A stretch of 64,000 nt of DNA from JBCCGI01 sp039029355 (lineage in GTDB: Bacteria; Planctomycetota; UBA1135; GCA-002686595): positions 124,001 to 188,000 of the forward strand of contig JBCCGI010000005.1 of the NCBI GenBank assembly GCA_039029355.1. The letters run 5' to 3'. How positions within the stretch are numbered: position 1 is the stretch's first letter; every line of letters starts with the position of its first letter. Of this stretch, positions 41,585 to 50,389 are shown piece by piece. A program made the translations under genes and the position numbers. A model generated the notes under the pieces. The model was not told the origin of the DNA. It worked only from the letters and a program-made list of their open reading frames with translations, and did no database searches.

Positions 41585-42772
41585 TCAGGGGTAGTTGAAG
41601 TACGTCAGGTGATCCGAAAAGAACACGTTGCCCACGAAGGGTGGACTCACCGGGGAGCCGACGCTCACCGAGTAGTTGTTCACGAGGTCGGTGAACTTGT
41701 CGCCCACGACCCCGGCGATTCCCGCCGGGTAGCCGCCCTCGGTCGTCGCGCCGACCTTGATCTCGGCGAAGAGCTGCGGGCTGGGGCAGGCCTCGGTGTG
41801 TAGGAAGAGCCCCTCGTCGACCCACGCCGCCTCGGGCCCCGGGTAGCTGCTCCCGTTGGACCAGCTCCCGAGCGAGGTCGACATCACGTCGAACCAGGGG
41901 AACACCGGGAACAGGTTGAGCGACTGGAAGTCCGAACCGCAGGTGCTTTGGCCGCTCATCGCCCGCGCGGTGACCTGAGCCGGGACGGGCGAAAAGGGGC
42001 AGACGCAGCCGCCGCCCAGGGGCAGGACGTTGCCCGTCGCGAGCGGTTCCTCGGACCCGCAGAGCGCGGTGATCAAGTCGATCGAGTCGCGGATCCCCTC
42101 CCCGAACAGCGGCCCTCCGCCCGCCGGCGAGACGCTCGGCACGAAGGGGTTGGCGGCGGTCGAAGGCGCCACGAGCGCGTAGCTACGCCCCGGGTGGAAC
42201 ACGCCCGGCCGCGACGAGATCAGCGGGTCGTGGACGAAGGCATCGCAGGCGTGGAAAAGCGCCAGAGCGCTCTCCCAAAGACCGGTCGTGCAGTCAAAGG
42301 CGTAGTCGAGGTAGCCGTAGTAGAACGCGGTCGGGTGCGTCGGCATGCAGCTCGGCAGCGGGCAGCCGGTGGAGCCGCTGGCGAGCATCAGGTCGGCCTT
42401 GACCAGGAAGCGCCACACCTGCACCACCTGACCCGGCGCCGGGAACTCGTCCCAGGTACGCGTGTAGTCGAGCTGCAGAACGCCCGTGAGCTCGGGCTGC
42501 GCCGAGCTGCAGGAGTCGGTGTCCAGCATCGCCTGGTACAGCCCACAGAGGACCGGCGTCGGCGTCGAGAGCTGCACCTGCGAGCAGGACTGGGAGGTGG
42601 GCACACACGAGTCCCAGCAGACCGACAGCCCCGGCAACGTCACCGGCGGGAAGGCCGGCAGTGCCGGCGTGGCGGGCGTGCAGCACGGCCCGTTCAGCCC
42701 GTCGAACAGCAGACACTGGGAGTGGCTCCAGCCGGCGAGCGCCAGGAGAGCAAGAAGGATTCGCAGTCGCAT
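41585..42772 (-). CDS. Cys-rich secreted protein, paralogue A
   Basis: 395 residues from ATG 42772; an in-frame TTG at 42790 is possible but a GGGGAA Shine-Dalgarno favours the ATG. Signal peptide ILLALLALAGWSHS is followed directly by QCLLFDGLNGPCC. At least sixteen cysteines are spread along the chain, suggesting several disulphides. Motifs include TAFYYGYLDYAFDC, FPWFDVMSTSLGSWSNGSSY and the C-terminal VGNVFFSDHLTYFNY. It pairs with the next upstream gene. No known domain is recognised; an extracellular structural or enzymatic role is possible. Confidence 0.72.
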   Translation of the reverse strand: MRLRILLALLALAGWSHSQCLLFDGLNGPCCTPATPALPAFPPVTLPGLSVCWDSCVPTSQSCSQVQLSTPTPVLCGLYQAMLDTDSCSSAQPELTGVLQLDYTRTWDEFPAPGQVVQVWRFLVKADLMLASGSTGCPLPSCMPTHPTAFYYGYLDYAFDCTTGLWESALALFHACDAFVHDPLISSRPGVFHPGRSYALVAPSTAANPFVPSVSPAGGGPLFGEGIRDSIDLITALCGSEEPLATGNVLPLGGGCVCPFSPVPAQVTARAMSGQSTCGSDFQSLNLFPVFPWFDVMSTSLGSWSNGSSYPGPEAAWVDEGLFLHTEACPSPQLFAEIKVGATTEGGYPAGIAGVVGDKFTDLVNNYSVSVGSPVSPPFVGNVFFSDHLTYFNYP

Positions 42773-43027
42773 CGAAGTTCCCCGTTTCAATGGCCGGTCC
42801 GGGGGCGCGTACGTGCGATCGCACGGAAGCGGATTTGCGCTCCATCGCTGGGGCTTCCCCTCCCTCCTCCGCCCGACGGCGAGGCCTCGCCGCCGCGGGC
42901 ATCACGACCAGCCGACACCCGCTAGCGGTCGAAAACCTCGACCACTAGCGGGCTCATCGTCCAGGCGTCGAACCCGTTTGGAATCGCACCGGTCGGCGGA
43001 GCGACGCGTCGCGCCCGTGAGGCTGGC

Positions 43028-44218
43028 TCAGAGGTAGTTGAAGTACACCAGGTGCCGTGAGAAGAACACGTTGCCCACGAAGGGCGGCGCGACCGGCGAC
43101 GTGATGGGTACCGAGAAGTTGCTGACCAGGTCGGTGAACTTGTCACCGACGGCCGGCCCCACGGTCGCGAGGTAGCCGCCCTCGGTCGTCGCGCCCACCT
43201 TGATCTCGGCGAAGACCTGGGGGGTCTGACAGGCCTCGGTGTGCAGGAAGAGTCCCTCGTCGACCCAGACGGCCTCGGGGCCCGGATAGCTGCTGCCGTT
43301 CGACCAGCGCCCCAGCGAGGTCGACATCACGTGGACCCAGGGGAAGATCGGGAACAGGTTGAGCGAGCGGAAGTCGGAGCCGCAGGTGCTGCTGCCCTCC
43401 ATGACGCGTGCCGTGACCTGGGGCTGAGCCGTCGAGAACGGGCAGGCGCAGGCGCTGCCGAGCGGCAGGACCAGGCCGCCGGCCAGCGGCTCCTCGACCT
43501 CGCAGGCCAGCGACGCGAGGTCGACCGTGTCGCGGATGCCCTCCCACAGCAGCGGGCCCCCGCCGGCGGGAGCGATGCCCGGGATGAAGGGGTTGGTGAC
43601 GGTCGAGGGCGCGACGAGCGCGAAGCTGCGCGCCGGGTTGAACACGCCCGGCTGCGACGAGATCGCGGGATCGTGCAGGAAGGCGTCGCACGCGTGGTAG
43701 AGCGCCAGCGCCGACTCCCAAGTCCCGCTAGAGCAGTCGAAGGCGTAGTCGAGGTAGCCGTAGTAGAAGGCGGTGGGGTACGTGGTGAAGCTGTCCGGTA
43801 TCGGGCACCCGCTCGCGGTGCCCGCGAGCATCAGGTCGGCCCTCACGACGAAGCGCCACACCTGGATCACCTGCCCGGGCGTCGGGAACTCGTCCCAGCT
43901 GCGCGTGTAGTCGAGCTCGAGCACGCCGGTCAGCTCGGGCAGGCCCGTGCCGCATTCGCTCGTGTCGAACGTCGCCTGGTACTGCCCGCAGAGGAGCTGC
44001 GTCGGCGGCGACAGCTGCACGTCCGAGCACGACTGCGAGCTCGGCACGCACGCGTCCCAGCACACCGACAGGCCCGGCATCGTCACGGCCGGAAAGGCGG
44101 GCAGGGCGGGCGTCACCGACGAGCAGCAAGGCCCGTTCAGCCCGTCGAACAGCAGGCATTGAGAGTGGTTCCAGCCGGCGAGCGCCAGCAGAGCAAAAAG
44201 AACGCTTCGGATTCGCAT
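43028..44218 (-). CDS. Cys-rich secreted protein, paralogue B
   Basis: 396 residues, colinear with paralogue A over its full length: LLALAGWNHSQCLLFDGLNG, TAFYYGYLDYAFDC, HVMSTSLGRWSNGSSYPG and the end VGNVFFSRHLVYFNYL. Cysteine positions are mostly conserved; changes are concentrated in loops such as GTASGCPIPDSFTTYP. It lies 69 bases after the M16 peptidase gene and 255 bases before paralogue A. The 42773-43027 gap holds no other gene. Confidence 0.72.
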   Translation of the reverse strand: MRIRSVLFALLALAGWNHSQCLLFDGLNGPCCSSVTPALPAFPAVTMPGLSVCWDACVPSSQSCSDVQLSPPTQLLCGQYQATFDTSECGTGLPELTGVLELDYTRSWDEFPTPGQVIQVWRFVVRADLMLAGTASGCPIPDSFTTYPTAFYYGYLDYAFDCSSGTWESALALYHACDAFLHDPAISSQPGVFNPARSFALVAPSTVTNPFIPGIAPAGGGPLLWEGIRDTVDLASLACEVEEPLAGGLVLPLGSACACPFSTAQPQVTARVMEGSSTCGSDFRSLNLFPIFPWVHVMSTSLGRWSNGSSYPGPEAVWVDEGLFLHTEACQTPQVFAEIKVGATTEGGYLATVGPAVGDKFTDLVSNFSVPITSPVAPPFVGNVFFSRHLVYFNYL

Positions 44219-44287
44219 CGGATTTTCCCCGTTTTCTAAGGCCGGTTCGGGGGAACGTACGGCCGACGCGCGAAGTCGGATTTGCGC

Positions 44288-47161
44288 TCAGTCGCGCGGA
44301 TCTTCCCCGCCCTCCGCGGCCGGCGAAGAGGCCTCCGTAGCCCCGGCCTTCTCGGGCGTGACGACGAGCACCGACGCCTGCGCGCGGTCGAGGTTCTCGG
44401 CCGCCAGCCGGCTCATCGCCTCGGCGTCGAGCGAGCGGTAGAAGGCCTCGGCCGAGCGCGCGTTGTCGAGGGTCTCCGGGCGGCGCTGCGCGTCCGCCAG
44501 GATCGTGACCCAGTAGCCGTTCGTCCGGAGCGCGTCGCGCAGGGACGCGAGCCGCGGCTCCATCAGGCGCTCGACCTCCTCCTGGGTCACGCCGTTCTTC
44601 GCGAGGTCGTCGACCAGCTCTAGCGTGGCGTCGACGAAGGCCTCGGTCTGCTCGGGCGGCAGGGTCGCGGTCACGTTCAGGATGCCCACGCCGGGGAAGG
44701 TCTCGTTCGGAATCGCGCTGGCGCCGGGCGAGTACGCGGCGCCCAGCTCCTCGCGCACGCGGATGCGCAGCCGGTCCTGCACGATGTCGCCCAGGAAGCG
44801 CAGCGCCCGGCGCCGGTCCGCCTCGAGGCCGTCCGCGGTCGGGAAGACGAGGAACGCGAGCGCCTTGTCGTCCTCGGTCTCGATCGCGCGGTCGAAGCGC
44901 AGCCCGGCGACCGGCGGCGGCACGGTGCGGCGGTCGGTGTGCTCGTCGCGCTCCCGCCGCGCGGGCAGGGTGCCAAGCGTCCGCGCCACCGCGTCGCGCG
45001 TCGCCTCGACGTCCAGGTCTCCGACGATCGTCAGCTCGATCGGCCCGTCGGCGAAGTGCGGCGCGAGCCAGTCGCGCACCGCGTCCATCCCGACCGCCTC
45101 GATCGCCTCGCGCGCGGGCAGCTCGATGAAGCGCAGGTCGCCGTGGAAGAGCGCGGGCAGGAACTCGGTGTACAGCGGGCCGCCGGGGAGGTGCGCCATC
45201 TGCTCGAACATCAGCGGCACGCGGTCGCGCAGCAGGCGCACGCCGTCGTTACGCCAGCCGGGGTCCGCCAGCTGGGCGCGCATCAGCTCGAGCTGCAGCA
45301 GCAGGTCTTCCGCGGTCGTGGCTCCGCCGATCTGGAAGAACTCGTTGGCGAGCCCAAAGGACTGACCGACGCGCCTTCCCGCGGTCAGCTCGCGCAGCTC
45401 GTCGACCGAGTGCGCGCCGAGCCCGGCCAGGTTCATGACCTGCGAGCCGACCCACGCCACGGCGAAGCGCTCGGGGGCGAGCGTCAAGAGCCCCTCGGCG
45501 ACGCGCGCCTGCAGCAGGATCTGGCGCTCCTTGAAGTCGGTCGCCTTGACGTTGAGCCGCACGCCGTTCTCGAAGGTGAAGAGCCAGGCATCGAGGTCCT
45601 CGACGTGCTGCGACGCGACGATCGCACCCGTCTCGCCCGCAGGCGTCGCGTAGGCGAGGGCCGCCAGGTCCTCCTGTTCCGGCGCCTCGACCTCGACCTC
45701 GCGGCTCCGCTTCAGCGCGGCCTTCAGGGTCTCGGCCGCGTCTTCGCCGAGGTCGAGACCGCCGGTGGTGAAGAGGTTGCGCGTCCCCGCGGCCCAGGCC
45801 GCGAGCAGCGCGGCGTGGCACTCCTCGACCTCTAGCTCCTCGATCAGCGGCCGCAGCAGCGCACGCTCGGCGAGCGCGTCGGTGGGCACGTAGCGGTCCT
45901 CGGCCGCGCGCACCAGGCGACCCACATACGCCGCGCTGTGGCGCGTGGCCTCGCGCTCGACCTCCTCGTCGAGGGTGCGCAGCCAGTTGGCGCGCACCTC
46001 GTTCAGCTCCGCGTCGCGGAAGCCGAACTGCACGGCGCTACGCAGCTCCTGCTCGCAGGCTGCGAAGGCCTCCTCCCAGCGCTCGGGCGCGGCGGTGACG
46101 GTGAGCGACTCGCCGTCGTAGACCTCTAGGCCCCCGGCCTGGGAGACACCGGCCCCGAGGAACGAGGCGCCCTCGGCCTTCGCCAGCTCGGCGAGGCGCT
46201 GGTTCAGCATGCGTCGCGCGGTGACGAGCGCCAGGTCGCGCGTGCGCGTCGCGACGGTGTCGGGCTCCTCCTCGTAGAGCCTGAGCTGCTCGAGGTGAAT
46301 CGTGACCGTCGGCAGCTCGGGCTCGTACACGCAGAAGTAGCGCTCGGCGAGCGCGGGCGCGCCGATGGCGGGCTCGTCCGGCGCCGGCTCGGCCGGACGC
46401 GGAAGGTCTCCGAGCACCTCTTCGATGAGCGGTGCGGGGTCCAGCTCGCCGAGGTCGCCGACCACGATCAGCGTCATCAGGTCCGGCCGGTACCAGCGCT
46501 CGTAGAAGCGGCGCACGGACTCGGAGGTGAACGCCGCGCGCACCTCGCGGTCGCCGATCACGTCGCGCTCGCGGTAGCGCGTGCCGTCGTACTGACGGGC
46601 GAGGATGGCCTCGAACACGCGCCGACTCGCGGTCTCGCCCGAGGCCTGCTCGGCGTCGATCACGCCCTTCTCGCGCTCGACCTCCTCGGCGGCCAAGAGC
46701 AGCCCGCCGGCCCAGTCGCGCAGGACCCCCAAGCCCTCGCGCAGCATCGCCTCGTCCGAGGTCGGCAGGTCGAGCTGGTAGACCGTCAGCGAGTAGCTCG
46801 TCATCGCGTTGAGGTCGGCACCGAAGGCCATGCCGTGCTCCTGAAACCACTCGACCAGCGTGCCCGCCGCGAAGTTCTCCGAGCCGTTGAACGCCATGTG
46901 CTCGAGGAAGTGCGCCATGCCGTCCTCGGCGTCTTCCTCCGCAAAGGCGCCGACGTCGACGTGCATCCGGACGTAGCTGCGCCCGTCGGGCTCGGGGTTG
47001 GCCATCCACACGTAGCGGAGGCCGTTGTCGAGCGCTCCGAAGCGCATGCGCCCGTTGACGGCGAGGTCGGAGCTCTCGTGCTCCCACGCGCGCACGGAGG
47101 CGGCATCATCCTGGACGGCGGCGAGCGGGAGGGCGGAGATCAGGAGCAGCGGAAGGTGCAC
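44288..47161 (-). CDS. M16 family zinc metallopeptidase (exported)
   Basis: 957 residues from a GTG with GAGAGGAA upstream and a short signal peptide (PLLLISALPLAAV). The inverted zinc motif HFLEH is at 84-88, with the distal glutamates in EVEREKGVIDAE near 164-171. Length and the repeated second M16 half (RELTAGRRVGQSFGL, then LTIVGDLDVEATRDAVARTL) indicate a pitrilysin/PqqL-like enzyme with active and inactive halves in one chain. It should degrade peptides in the periplasm. An Ala/Glu-rich tail ends the protein. Confidence 0.88.
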   Translation of the reverse strand: MHLPLLLISALPLAAVQDDAASVRAWEHESSDLAVNGRMRFGALDNGLRYVWMANPEPDGRSYVRMHVDVGAFAEEDAEDGMAHFLEHMAFNGSENFAAGTLVEWFQEHGMAFGADLNAMTSYSLTVYQLDLPTSDEAMLREGLGVLRDWAGGLLLAAEEVEREKGVIDAEQASGETASRRVFEAILARQYDGTRYRERDVIGDREVRAAFTSESVRRFYERWYRPDLMTLIVVGDLGELDPAPLIEEVLGDLPRPAEPAPDEPAIGAPALAERYFCVYEPELPTVTIHLEQLRLYEEEPDTVATRTRDLALVTARRMLNQRLAELAKAEGASFLGAGVSQAGGLEVYDGESLTVTAAPERWEEAFAACEQELRSAVQFGFRDAELNEVRANWLRTLDEEVEREATRHSAAYVGRLVRAAEDRYVPTDALAERALLRPLIEELEVEECHAALLAAWAAGTRNLFTTGGLDLGEDAAETLKAALKRSREVEVEAPEQEDLAALAYATPAGETGAIVASQHVEDLDAWLFTFENGVRLNVKATDFKERQILLQARVAEGLLTLAPERFAVAWVGSQVMNLAGLGAHSVDELRELTAGRRVGQSFGLANEFFQIGGATTAEDLLLQLELMRAQLADPGWRNDGVRLLRDRVPLMFEQMAHLPGGPLYTEFLPALFHGDLRFIELPAREAIEAVGMDAVRDWLAPHFADGPIELTIVGDLDVEATRDAVARTLGTLPARRERDEHTDRRTVPPPVAGLRFDRAIETEDDKALAFLVFPTADGLEADRRRALRFLGDIVQDRLRIRVREELGAAYSPGASAIPNETFPGVGILNVTATLPPEQTEAFVDATLELVDDLAKNGVTQEEVERLMEPRLASLRDALRTNGYWVTILADAQRRPETLDNARSAEAFYRSLDAEAMSRLAAENLDRAQASVLVVTPEKAGATEASSPAAEGGEDPRD

Positions 47162-47298
47162 GGGAGTTCCTCTCGAGTCGTTCGGCCGGCGGGCGACCCC
47201 CGCCGCCGGAGCGCGGTCATGCTAGTGCCCGGCGCGCGCGTTACGGGCACAAATCGCGCTGCCCCGGGTTCCCCCCACTCCACGCGGGCGCCGGCCGC

Positions 47299-47304
47299 TA
47301 GACT
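47299..47304 (+). promoter_or_regulatory. -10 box TAGACT for the ABC ATPase gene
   Basis: TAGACT ends 7 bases before ATG 47312, with no Shine-Dalgarno between. The geometry matches the TATGAT before ATG 30788 and suggests a leaderless transcript. Confidence 0.4.
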
Positions 47305-47311
47305 CCCGCCC

Positions 47312-48115
47312 ATGGAACCGCCCGAAGAAACGTGGCCCCCCCTCGCCGAGCCCGCGCTCGTCGCGCGGGGGCTGCGCAAGGCCTACGGCTCGAAGCAGGT
47401 GCTGGACGGCGTCGACCTCGAGGTCCGGCCGGGCGAGATCCTCGGCTACGTCGGCCCCAACGGGGCGGGCAAGACCACCACCGTGCGGATCCTGTGCGGA
47501 CTGCTCGACGGCTTTCAGGGCGACGTGCGCGTCGCGGGGGTGCAGGTTGCCCTCGAGCCGCTAGAGGTGCAGCGGCGCATCGGCTACGTGCCGGAGAACG
47601 CGCACCTCTACGAGTCGCTGACGGCGGCGGAGCACTTCGAGCTGGTGGCGAGTCTGCGCGGGCTCGACGCGCGCGTGGCGGCCGAGCGTTCGCGCAATCT
47701 GATGGACGCCTTCGGGCTGGCGGATCGGCTGGGGGCGCGGCTCTCGTCGTACTCGAAGGGGATGCGGCAGCGGGTGCTGCTGACGTCGGCGCTGCTAGCC
47801 GACCCGCCGGTGCTGTTCCTCGACGAGCCGCTGTCGGGGCTCGACGTCAACAGCACGATCCTGGTGAAGGAGCTGCTACAGGGTCTCGCGGCGCGGGGCA
47901 CGGCGGTGCTCTACTGCTCGCACGTGATGGACGTCGTCGAGCGCACGTGCGACCGCATCGCGGTGCTGCACCAGGGCCGGATCGCGGCCCAAGGGAGCTT
48001 CGAGGAGCTGTCCGCCGAGCGCCACGGCGCCTCCCTGGAGAGCGTCTTCACCGAGCTGACCGGCGCGGGCGACGCGGCCGAGCGCGCACGGCGCGTCATC
48101 GATGGGCTGGGCTGA
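47312..48115 (+). CDS. ABC transporter ATP-binding protein
   Basis: 267 residues. Walker A GPNGAGKTT, signature YSKGMRQRVLLTSALL, Walker B VLFLDEPLSGLD and an H-loop HVMD are all intact. It is of the CcmA/drug-exporter type with the usual GYVPENAHLYESLTAAEHF segment. The following permease gene overlaps its end by 14 bases, so the two probably form one ABC exporter. The start is preceded by a possible leaderless promoter. Substrate unknown. Confidence 0.88.
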   Translation: MEPPEETWPPLAEPALVARGLRKAYGSKQVLDGVDLEVRPGEILGYVGPNGAGKTTTVRILCGLLDGFQGDVRVAGVQVALEPLEVQRRIGYVPENAHLYESLTAAEHFELVASLRGLDARVAAERSRNLMDAFGLADRLGARLSSYSKGMRQRVLLTSALLADPPVLFLDEPLSGLDVNSTILVKELLQGLAARGTAVLYCSHVMDVVERTCDRIAVLHQGRIAAQGSFEELSAERHGASLESVFTELTGAGDAAERARRVIDGLG

Positions 48116-49751
48116 GAGCAAGGTTGCCGACCGGATCGTCGGGGCGATCCACGACGCGCTCCTGGCGTGCCTGCGCCCGTTCCGCGCGCCGCTCGCGCTC
48201 GGCGGCGTCGACTACGACCAGCTGCGGGCGGTGCTGTCGGCGAAGCTCCGCACCGACCTGCGCCCGCGGCAGGGCAGCGACGCGGGCTACGGGCTGATGG
48301 CCGCCGGGCTCGCGGCGACGATGCTGTTCGAGCTCGCCTTCGGCATGCTGCTCTCGGTCTTCCTCAAGCTGGATCCGTCGGCGGCGGAGTTCGCGACGCT
48401 GGTGCAGCTGGCCGTGATGTCGATGGTCGCGTTCCCGCTGCTGCTCGACTTCGACTCGGTGCTGACGGGCGGACGCGACGAGCGGGCGCTGGAGGGCCTG
48501 CCGATCAGCGAGCGCACGCGACTCGCGGTGCGGCTCACCCACACACTGGCCTACGTCGGGTCGCTGAGCCTGCCGCTGGCCCTGCCGCCGCTGGTGTTCG
48601 GCTGCGTCAGCTTTCCCGCGCTGCGCTTCGGGCCGGCCTTCTGTGTCGCGACGGTCCTGGCGGTGTCGCTGACGGTCGCGCTCGTGACCGGGCTCTTCGG
48701 GCTGGGGCTACGGGTGCTCGGCCCGCGGCGCTTCCGGCAGGCGGTGGTCGGCCTGCAGCTCGGCGCGGTCGTGACCGTGCTTGGGCTGATCCAGCTGGGC
48801 GCGGTCACCGGTGGGACCGAGGGCTTCTTCGTGCTGCTGTCCGAGCGTTCGCCCTGGCAGCTGCTGCTGCCCCCGGCCCACTTCGGGGGCCTGGTGTCGG
48901 TGGCGCTGGGCTCGCGGGCGTGGGTCGATCTGGCGCTCGCGGGCTGCGCGCTCGCGCTTCCCCCGGCGCTGCTTGCGGCGGCCGTGCGCGCGCTCGGCGG
49001 GCAGGCGCTGCGGGAGGCCGCGCTGGCGACGCCGGCGGCCGAGCCGGTCCCCGCGCCCTCCGCCCCGCCCGCGCTCGCGCGCGCCGGGCTTGAGCGCGCG
49101 GGCTACACCTTCGTGCGGCGGATGACGCGCCGCGAGCGCGGGTACCGCATGGGAGCGTGGACCGCCACCGCCGCCTACGTGCCGATCGGGCTCGGGGCGC
49201 AGTGGTCCGCCTTCGTGCGCATGGACGACCCCGCGCTCATCCTGCTGGTGCTGCCGGCCTACACGCTGATGGCGGTCGCGCCCACGCAGCTGTTCCACCT
49301 GCGCTTCTCGGACGACCACGCGGGGCGCTGGCTCTTCGACGGGCTGTCGCGTCGCCAGCGCGCGGAGTTCAAGGCCGGCGGCGTCAAGGCGGTCATGTAC
49401 GGCGCGATCCCGTGGCTGCTGCCGCCGTTCTTCGCGGCGCCGCTCTTCGCCTTCGGCTGGCGCGCGGTGCCGCAGCTCGTCCTGGCGGCGGTCTCGGTCC
49501 TCGCGTGGAACCTCGTGCTCGCGCCGCTGTTCCTGCGACCGACGCCGTTCTCGCGCGCCCCCTCGCGCGCCGAGGCCCAGGGGACGCTGCTCGGCTTCCT
49601 CTTCGTGTCGGTGATGACCCTGGTGGCGGGCGGGCTGCACGCGCTCCTGCAGCTCCACCCCGCCGCGCTCGGGGTCGGGTGTGCGCTCGCGGCCGCGGCG
49701 CTCTTCGTGCTGCACGCGCGGCTCGCCGCGCTGATCCCATCGCGCAACTGA
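48102..49751 (+). CDS. ABC transporter membrane protein
   Basis: 549 residues with about ten or more hydrophobic segments (for example GLMAAGLAATMLFELAFGML, LAVMSMVAFPLLLDF, AVVTVLGLIQLGAV, ILLVLPAYTLMAVA, TLLGFLFVSVMTLVAGGL). A charged loop of about 60 residues lies in the middle. Overlap with the ATPase gene shows it is its partner. It has no similarity I recognise to a specific substrate class. Confidence 0.75.
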   Translation: MGWAESKVADRIVGAIHDALLACLRPFRAPLALGGVDYDQLRAVLSAKLRTDLRPRQGSDAGYGLMAAGLAATMLFELAFGMLLSVFLKLDPSAAEFATLVQLAVMSMVAFPLLLDFDSVLTGGRDERALEGLPISERTRLAVRLTHTLAYVGSLSLPLALPPLVFGCVSFPALRFGPAFCVATVLAVSLTVALVTGLFGLGLRVLGPRRFRQAVVGLQLGAVVTVLGLIQLGAVTGGTEGFFVLLSERSPWQLLLPPAHFGGLVSVALGSRAWVDLALAGCALALPPALLAAAVRALGGQALREAALATPAAEPVPAPSAPPALARAGLERAGYTFVRRMTRRERGYRMGAWTATAAYVPIGLGAQWSAFVRMDDPALILLVLPAYTLMAVAPTQLFHLRFSDDHAGRWLFDGLSRRQRAEFKAGGVKAVMYGAIPWLLPPFFAAPLFAFGWRAVPQLVLAAVSVLAWNLVLAPLFLRPTPFSRAPSRAEAQGTLLGFLFVSVMTLVAGGLHALLQLHPAALGVGCALAAAALFVLHARLAALIPSRN

Positions 49752-49754
49752 GGC

Positions 49755-50222
49755 TCAGCGGTTGTTCCAGTCCCAGATGCCGTAGCGCAGGTCCTTGTCG
49801 AGCGGGCGCCCGCACTGCTTGAGCGTCAGCAGGATGTTGCCGCGGTGGTGGCTCTCGTGGGCGATCAGGTAGCCCAGCGTCGACACCAGCCCGCGGCGCA
49901 TCAGGCGGAAGCCGCGCTCGCCCTGGTGGGCGCGCGTGAGCCACTCCTCGACGCGGCGGGCCGACTGCTGGAGCGCGCTCTTGAGCGCGCGCTTGGTCGG
50001 CTCGTCCTTCGAGACGAACTTCGTCAGGTCGCCGGCGAGCGCCTTGGCGCGGTTCTCCATCTGCATCACGCGCACGTCGTGGATGTGGGCCAGCTGCCGC
50101 CCCACCGAGCGGCCGCCGCGCGTCGAGAGCGTGCAGGTCATGCCGCCCCGCGGGACGCCGTCGAGCAGGGCCAGGGTGATGCGGTGGTTGATCCGCCAGG
50201 ACTCCAGGACTTCGTCGATCAT
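49755..50222 (-). CDS. DinB-family protein
   Basis: 155 residues from ATG 50222. The four-helix pattern with LAHIHDVRVMQ and LIAHESHHRGNILLTLKQ carries the His residues that bind metal in DinB/YfiT proteins, some of which are bacillithiol- or mycothiol-dependent transferases. It stands alone, convergent with the ABC permease 3 bases away. A CCGGCG/gcttt/CGCCGG hairpin lies in its 5' leader (50232-50248). The exact reaction is unknown. Confidence 0.82.
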   Translation of the reverse strand: MIDEVLESWRINHRITLALLDGVPRGGMTCTLSTRGGRSVGRQLAHIHDVRVMQMENRAKALAGDLTKFVSKDEPTKRALKSALQQSARRVEEWLTRAHQGERGFRLMRRGLVSTLGYLIAHESHHRGNILLTLKQCGRPLDKDLRYGIWDWNNR

Positions 50223-50389
50223 CGGTCTGCTCCGGCGGCTTTCGCCGGTCCTCCTGGAGCCGACTTTACCGAGCTGGGCGCCCGGCCCCACCCACGCCGG
50301 GCTCCCGGCGGCGGCCCGCGGCGAATCGGGCACCAATCCGCCGTCGGGGAGTTTCCTCCCGCTCCCCCATCCTGCATCCTGGGCGGCCC

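Larger units (their letters stand above)
41521..44290 (-). repeat. Tandem gene duplication unit
   Basis: Two paralogous genes and part of their flanks are repeated. Both upstream flanks contain CGGATTTGCGCTC and CCCCGTTT near the start codon, and both downstream flanks share GAGGCTG and GGTAGTTGAAGTAC. The boundary of the upstream copy is at the end of the M16 peptidase gene. This is a local segmental duplication that has diverged. Confidence 0.6.
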
